Positions 59,680-64,000 of a stretch of DNA of 64,000 nt are shown piece by piece. A program made the translations under genes and the position numbers. The DNA lies in the NCBI GenBank assembly GCA_042408195.1, contig JBHOQL010000118.1:29166-93165 (forward strand), given 5' to 3'. How positions within the stretch are numbered: the first letter of the stretch is position 1; every line of letters begins with the position of its first letter. A model generated the notes under the pieces. That model had not been told where the DNA came from. It saw nothing but the letters and a program-made list of their open reading frames with translations, and did not search any database. The stretch is from SpSt-600 sp042408195. GTDB taxonomy: Bacteria; Chloroflexota; Anaerolineae; SpSt-600.

Positions 59680-60797
59680 TTTTTCTTAGAGGGCTGGCAT
59701 TTTGATAGACCCCAGAGAGCTGGCTCCGAATACGGGTCTATCTCCAGGGCCTTCTCTAACCACGGTATAGCCTTATCGCATAGGTCCAGGTAAACGTAAG
59801 AGAGGCCCAGCTCGTAGTAGTATTCCACGGATTTAACGCCCAGTTCTATGGCTTTTTCAAAGTTAGGGATGGCTTCTTCGTATTTGCGCTTGACGTAGTA
59901 GACAACTCCCAGGTGGCCATAAGCAGGTCCGTACTCGGGATCGATTTCTATAGCCTTCCTGAGTTCCACTTCGGCTCTGTCCAGGTCCCCGAGCTGGTAG
60001 TATCCCCAGCCCAGGGCATCGTAAGGCATTGGGAGATCTGGGGCTACTTCCACAGCCCTGTTGAACTGTTCCAGTGCTTTCTCTCCATTCTTGAGGATTA
60101 TATAAAGGTTACCAGCCCTAACGTAGAGGAAGTAGAGATTTGGGTTGAAATCCCGAGCTTTAAGGTAAGCTTCAAGGGCTTGTCGGTATTTACCCTGCTT
60201 TTCCAGGATGTATCCATATGCCCTTAGGACTTCAGGGTCTTCTGGAGCTAAGGAAAGGGCTTCAGCGATTTCCTCGTTGGCCTTATCCCAGTTGGATTTG
60301 TCCACGTAGGTTTCCGCCAGATAAGCCTTAAGGATTGGGTCCTTTGGAGCCAGGCTTATACCTTTCAGGCAGGTTTCAAAAGCTTCGTCATATTTACCAG
60401 CCCAATCCAAGGCCAGACACAGAACTGCTAAGGCTTCAGGGGAATCGGGCCTAAGGGCAACAGCACGCTGGGCATCTTCTATGGCCTCTCCAAGCCGGCC
60501 AAGGAAAACGAGGGTACGGGAACGCTTCACCAGTGCTTGGACGTTATCGGGCTCAAGGCCTAAAGCTTTTGAGTAAGAGGAAAGAGCCTCTTTCAGGCGG
60601 CCCTCCTCCAGAGCTCTGTCCCCTTCTTGAAGGAAATACTGAGCCGATGGGGTGGGTGTCGGAGTAGGGCCGAACCTCGGGATCAAGCTGGTCACCGGCT
60701 TTTCGCGCAGGAGGTAGAAAACACCCATAATTAACAAGATCGCGATGAATATAGGCCATCTTGAGGAACGCCGCTTCCTGTAGGGTCGGATGTACAT
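59676..60797 (-). CDS. membrane-anchored TPR-repeat protein
   Basis: 373 aa. One transmembrane segment near the N-terminus (WPIFIAILLIMGVFYLL), a Pro/Thr linker, then eight or so TPR units across 55-365 (each with the W/Y-x-L-G-x-A-x-P pattern, e.g. YYQLGDLDRAEVELRKAIEIDPEY). Binds protein partners; likely acts with the adjacent ATPase and peptidase. Starts 5 bases after the peptidase stop. Function unknown. Confidence 0.82.
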   Translation of the reverse strand: MYIRPYRKRRSSRWPIFIAILLIMGVFYLLREKPVTSLIPRFGPTPTPTPSAQYFLQEGDRALEEGRLKEALSSYSKALGLEPDNVQALVKRSRTLVFLGRLGEAIEDAQRAVALRPDSPEALAVLCLALDWAGKYDEAFETCLKGISLAPKDPILKAYLAETYVDKSNWDKANEEIAEALSLAPEDPEVLRAYGYILEKQGKYRQALEAYLKARDFNPNLYFLYVRAGNLYIILKNGEKALEQFNRAVEVAPDLPMPYDALGWGYYQLGDLDRAEVELRKAIEIDPEYGPAYGHLGVVYYVKRKYEEAIPNFEKAIELGVKSVEYYYELGLSYVYLDLCDKAIPWLEKALEIDPYSEPALWGLSKCQPSKKK

Positions 60798-60802
60798 TTC
60801 TA

Positions 60803-62812
60803 CTAAGCCGGCGAAGGCAAAAGTTTAACGAATTCCATTCTCTCCATGAACTGGAAGAACTCCACCACAAAGTCCCGGACCGAAAGGCCTGTTTCCAGTT
60901 CCACAAGTCTTGCAATTTCCCTCAGAGGGCGCCGACCATCGGTCCAATAAAGAGCCAAAACGGGCACCAGGTATTTCTTGTTACCCAGCTCTTTGTTGAG
61001 TTTATACCAGCGCTCTGACTCCTCTTCGGACAGGGCTTTGATGCGCCTCTTTATTTCACCCTCGGCTATAGGGCCTCGGTGGAGGCGAACCGGGACAAGA
61101 CGTAGCGTTTCGTCTACTTCGGAGGGTTCGATCTCGGGAATGGCCCTCAGTCCAAGTCGTTCAACATGGACTTGCGCTGCCTCTTCCAGCAAGCTTCTTG
61201 CTTCCCGGAAGTAAAGGCTGAGCTTGTTCTTAAGCCTTTCCACAAAATCTCTTTCTTCAGGCCAAAGGCGAGCCATTTGGGCGAGCGCTCTCTGCCCAAC
61301 TTCTTTCTGGAAATCCAGGCGCTCCATGGCCTTCGTGAAAGCGATAGCCAAATCCTGGGGTGTTTCGGCTTCGGCTATCTTGATGGCACTTTCAACAGCA
61401 CAATCCGAAAGCTCTTTTTCCAGCCTGGATAAAGCCTTGTATCCCATGGAAAAGATTTCCCTCTTGGAAGCACCGGCGAGAAGGTAAGCGCACGCGGAAG
61501 CGGCTGTCCCCACCCTCCAAAGCATCAAGGGGTCAACTTTATCGGGTGTATCCTGGTCAGTGTGGTAAAAGCGATCAGGCCACTGGATTATCATAGGGGT
61601 GGGTATGCCGACAGTTGGGTCCGAAAGGAGGTAATGGTCACTGCCTCCGGAGAAAGGAGAGAGACTCCACCGGAAGAGGGGAAACCGGCCAACTTCGGAG
61701 AAGGCTCTAGCTTCTGCCCCGAGCTCTTCCAGAAGCCAGGCCAAGATATATGGGGTAAAGGTTGGAGATGAAGCTGGAGGGCATTCAATCAGCAGGTTGC
61801 TCTTGCAGAGCTCCTGGTTTTCACCCACCATGTCCAGGTTCAGCCCCGCTGCTATTTTGGGTATAAGGTCTTCGTGGGAAGAGAGGTAAGCGTACAGGCC
61901 GGTAATCTCGGGAACCAAAAGGAAGAGAAGGCCACGCTTCGGAATCGGGAGGGAGCCCTCTCGTATGAGGCGAGAAAGGGCAATGGCCGACTCCAGAACT
62001 ACAGCAGCTCCTGAAGCGTTATCGTTGGCGGAAGGTGATGGATGGCACAGATGGGCTACTATCAATATCCATTCATCGGTGAGGCCTGGGATGGTAGCTT
62101 CCACCACTTCAAAGGAGCCATCGTAAAATTGCGAATCAACCTTTGCCCGTATGACGACCTTTTTGCCCTGTTTGAGGAGGTTCCTCAGTTTTTCCCCCAG
62201 GCGAGGGGTCAAAACAAAACCGAAGCATTTCCTTTCCCCTGCTTCCCACCAGAAGGACGTATACTGCCTTGCATCGGGTAAATCCAGACGCTCGCGGACA
62301 GGAGGCACTGAGCGCATTCCATCGAAGAGGATGCCAATTGCTCCGAACTTTTCAACGGCCAGCTGATGCACACGACTTATATCCCCACTGGTCAGCACTA
62401 CTTTGCCTTCAAGGTTTAGGTCTCTGTAATCCTCAGGGCTCTCCCAATTCTCCAGGAGCGCCACTTCAGCTTTTCCGTCAAAGGGAGCACTGCGCTGGAT
62501 TAAAGAGATGGGGTTTTCAGCAAAATCAGCGAGCTTACAGGCCTCCTCTTGGGGTTCTTCTAAGTAACACCAGGCTTCCTTAACAGCCCACTCCTGGAAT
62601 GAAGGGGCGGTCCAGAAATAAACCCCTTCTCTGGCGGGAAAAGAGAGGAGACGGGCTTCAACTCCTGCGTCCTTAAGCTTTTCCAAACAGAAATGAGCAG
62701 CTTCCCGAAAACCCGGGCTGGCTTGGATGCGGTGGAAGGAGTTTATCTTCTCTAAGAATTTCAGAGCAAGGGGACCTGAGAAGCTATCCCCTATTTGCTT
62801 GAGAAGCTTCAA
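60803..62812 (-). CDS. DUF4910/M28-type peptidase with C-terminal helix-turn-helix-like part
   Basis: 669 aa. Zinc-peptidase motifs of M28 type: VAHLCHPSPSANDNASGAA (about 265-283), LLVPEITGLYAYLSS and the late HTDQDTPDKVD with GGSDHYLLSD (His ligands). A protease-associated-like insertion spans 60-250. The last 100 residues (ALYWTDGRRPLREIARLVE, GLSVRDFVVEFF) look like a winged-helix domain, unusual in a peptidase. TTG start; SD is weak (GGGG 7 bases before). DUF4910 members are proposed aminopeptidases or transcription-linked; role here unknown. Confidence 0.75.
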   Translation of the reverse strand: MKLLKQIGDSFSGPLALKFLEKINSFHRIQASPGFREAAHFCLEKLKDAGVEARLLSFPAREGVYFWTAPSFQEWAVKEAWCYLEEPQEEACKLADFAENPISLIQRSAPFDGKAEVALLENWESPEDYRDLNLEGKVVLTSGDISRVHQLAVEKFGAIGILFDGMRSVPPVRERLDLPDARQYTSFWWEAGERKCFGFVLTPRLGEKLRNLLKQGKKVVIRAKVDSQFYDGSFEVVEATIPGLTDEWILIVAHLCHPSPSANDNASGAAVVLESAIALSRLIREGSLPIPKRGLLFLLVPEITGLYAYLSSHEDLIPKIAAGLNLDMVGENQELCKSNLLIECPPASSPTFTPYILAWLLEELGAEARAFSEVGRFPLFRWSLSPFSGGSDHYLLSDPTVGIPTPMIIQWPDRFYHTDQDTPDKVDPLMLWRVGTAASACAYLLAGASKREIFSMGYKALSRLEKELSDCAVESAIKIAEAETPQDLAIAFTKAMERLDFQKEVGQRALAQMARLWPEERDFVERLKNKLSLYFREARSLLEEAAQVHVERLGLRAIPEIEPSEVDETLRLVPVRLHRGPIAEGEIKRRIKALSEEESERWYKLNKELGNKKYLVPVLALYWTDGRRPLREIARLVELETGLSVRDFVVEFFQFMERMEFVKLLPSPA

Positions 62813-62815
62813 AGC

Positions 62816-63070
62816 TTAAGCCCCTAACTTCCTGAGGAGTTCCTCACGCCTCTGTGAAGCAATTTCCTTACTTTCCTCTAGGATCTTCTTGCCCTTCTCT
62901 TGGAGTTCCTCAGCCATTTCTGCAGCCCGTTCCTTGAGCTCAATTCCTTTCTCTCGGAGCAGGGTCCTGGTTTCTTCACCCCTTCTGGGAGCGAACAGCA
63001 GCGCCACCAGAGCGCCTGTTACCAGACCCAACACGAAACCGAAGAAGAAATCGCTGGCCTTTTTGAACAT
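62816..63070 (-). CDS. YtxH-family small protein
   Basis: 84 aa. N-terminal transmembrane segment FGFVLGLVTGALVALLFAP then a charged coiled-coil tail (RRGEETRTLLREKGIELKE...), which is the YtxH layout, known from stress-linked proteins. Start ATG 63070 has SD GGAGGAG. Leads by 3 bases to the peptidase. Confidence 0.85.
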   Translation of the reverse strand: MFKKASDFFFGFVLGLVTGALVALLFAPRRGEETRTLLREKGIELKERAAEMAEELQEKGKKILEESKEIASQRREELLRKLGA

Positions 63071-63071
63071 T

Positions 63072-63356
63072 TTATCTCCTCCTTCCCGTAAGGATTTTCA
63101 CCATATATCTTGCAGCTGATAGGAAGCTGGCCACTTCAATTGCCGGCTTGGCAATAGCCTCGCCCACTACGGAGGCAGTCCCTTCCAGCATCCGTGAAGT
63201 CTTCTTAGCCGATTCCACAATCGGCTTTATTTCGCGCTCGAGAAAGCGTATAAGGCGGTAAATCTGAAAGGCGAGGATGAAGAGCAGAACCCCCAGAGCG
63301 ATCGATTCGGCCGCAAGGATGATGATAGCAATGTCCCGCATATATGCTAAAACCAT
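63072..63356 (-). CDS. small membrane protein, DUF948-like
   Basis: 94 aa. One hydrophobic segment (IAIIILAAESIALGVLLFILA) followed by an amphipathic coiled region (EREIKPIVESAKKTSRMLEGTASVVGEAIAKP). Layout matches DUF948-type proteins often beside YtxH, as here; not diagnostic. Its stop abuts the YtxH start. Confidence 0.7.
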   Translation of the reverse strand: MVLAYMRDIAIIILAAESIALGVLLFILAFQIYRLIRFLEREIKPIVESAKKTSRMLEGTASVVGEAIAKPAIEVASFLSAARYMVKILTGRRR

Positions 63357-63391
63357 GAAACTCTCCTTTCCGAAATTGGAATTTTATTATA

Positions 63392-63643
63392 TCATCCCTT
63401 AAGCCACTCAGCAAACCTAAGAGCGCCGAAGCTTAGAATTACGCCCTCCACGATATGGAGGTCGCCTAAAGTGAGAGGGAAAGATGGGAAAAAGTAAGAA
63501 CCTGCTGCATGGCCCACTGTGAACCCGAAGAACCCCGCAAGGAGATAAAGGAAGAGTTCTCGGAAATTCTTGCCTCTCAAAAAATGATAGATGGCACCGC
63601 ACAGTGCCCCCATGATTGTGGCTAAAGCCATTGTTATCCTCAT
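63392..63643 (-). CDS. small hypothetical membrane protein
   Basis: 83 aa from ATG 63643 (GGGGGG as SD; longer frame to 63700 lacks one). Two or three hydrophobic helices (MALATIMGALCGAIYHFL, FLYLLAGFFGFTVGHAAGSYFF). Charged ends. Family not recognised. Probably first gene of the set that continues through DUF948-like, YtxH, peptidase, TPR and ATPase. Confidence 0.65.
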   Translation of the reverse strand: MRITMALATIMGALCGAIYHFLRGKNFRELFLYLLAGFFGFTVGHAAGSYFFPSFPLTLGDLHIVEGVILSFGALRFAEWLKG

Positions 63644-63700
63644 CGTTGCCCCCCCAGAGTCGTTCAGGTCGACCTTAAAAGTGCATCCTTTGCTAACCAC

Positions 63701-64000
63701 GGGTTGCTTTGGTTGAAGGTCCCGCTCGTAGGTGGTCTGCTGGATAAAGGCATGCCCTTTTTGAGGTCCTCTGAAAGCACACCCTCCGGTCTTCTGGCGC
63801 GTAGACTCCGGCCACCCTGTATTCCCAAGGTGCTCATCCCCGTGGGTTATAAATCTTCACTAGCTAAAGGTCCTACTTGTGGGTAAAGGCATAGACTTGT
63901 TTTCAATTCTTATTTTGTCTTTCCAAGGGACATCATCCAGAACCGGGGGATCTACTTCCTCCATCTCCCATTTTCCCCACCCCGTAGGCTATAGGTTCAC
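63701..64000 (+). repeat. end-of-window gap with dispersed repeat copies
   Basis: No gene seen. Two matches to the repeat core: about 63819-63865 (CCGTGGGTTATAAATCTTCACTAG) and 63958-64000 (ATTTTCCCCACCCCGTAGGCTATAGGTTCAC), the latter cut by the window end. A segment near 63890-63930 shares TTTTGTCTTTCC with the gaps at 24 and 32 kb. Confidence 0.5.

Overview
The window reads as a piece of chromosome from a thermophile-like, probably anaerobic bacterium, most likely Chloroflexota (Anaerolineae-like). I infer this from gene content: LysW-like carrier next to KamA, GH57, TPR/beta-propeller lipoglycan-type proteins, DUF951, YtxH, HdrA-type flavoproteins and a selenium gene set. There is no rRNA marker to confirm it. 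Genes are dense and organised in short operons on both strands, with several consensus sigma-70-type promoters (for example TTGACA-17-TACAAT, TTGACA-16-TATAAT). No rRNA, tRNA, IS element, prophage or CRISPR array was seen.

Layout. 0.2-7.1 kb (+): a complete BMP-type nucleoside ABC transporter (lipoprotein, double ATPase, two permeases), a flavodoxin-fold reductase and ParB. 7.1-7.7 kb: a decayed DedA membrane-protein gene. 7.8-13.4 kb (-): M28 peptidase, a pseudo-receiver OmpR-type regulator, then a tight LysW-like carrier / lysine 2,3-aminomutase / two D-Ala-D-Ala-ligase-like ATP-grasp genes, which looks like a carrier-protein pathway built on beta-lysine. 13.7-17.8 kb (+): TPR/propeller protein, GH57 glycosidase, DUF951. 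17.85-22.5 kb (+): a selenium operon (cysteine desulfurase, YedF, DUF3343, YedE, TusA, SelD). It has a consensus promoter and a structured leader that can alternatively pair with the first Shine-Dalgarno. SelD is itself a selenoprotein with an in-frame UGA at codon 18, so its true start is 21462.

22.6-29.9 kb (-): ComM; a repeat-rich gap; acyl-CoA dehydrogenase, 3-hydroxyacyl-CoA dehydrogenase, DUF167, YggT, YggS and PgeF in one overlapping operon; TenA. 29.9-38.1 kb (-): E2, Lin0512, AcoX-like kinase, acetamidase, and two paralogous E1 alpha/beta pairs separated by intrinsic terminators, a 2-oxoacid or acetoin dehydrogenase locus. 39.0-41.6 kb (+): thrC, thrB and a decayed gene. 41.7-48.1 kb (-): dnaE, smpB and two C-terminal processing proteases. 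48.3-55.7 kb (+): a GT39-like membrane protein, then a tandem HdrA flavoprotein paired with a lone molybdopterin hydroxylase large subunit. 56.2-58.9 kb (+): YhhQ, Era, Mrp. 58.9-63.6 kb (-): a six-gene set of small membrane proteins, a peptidase with a helix-turn-helix-like end, a TPR protein and a small ATPase.

Intergenic gaps at 0, 24.3, 32.4 and 63.8 kb carry degenerate copies of one dispersed repeat family. Two gaps (7.1 and 41.0 kb) hold pseudogenes too broken to appear as long open frames. All functional statements rest on motifs read by eye; no database search was run.
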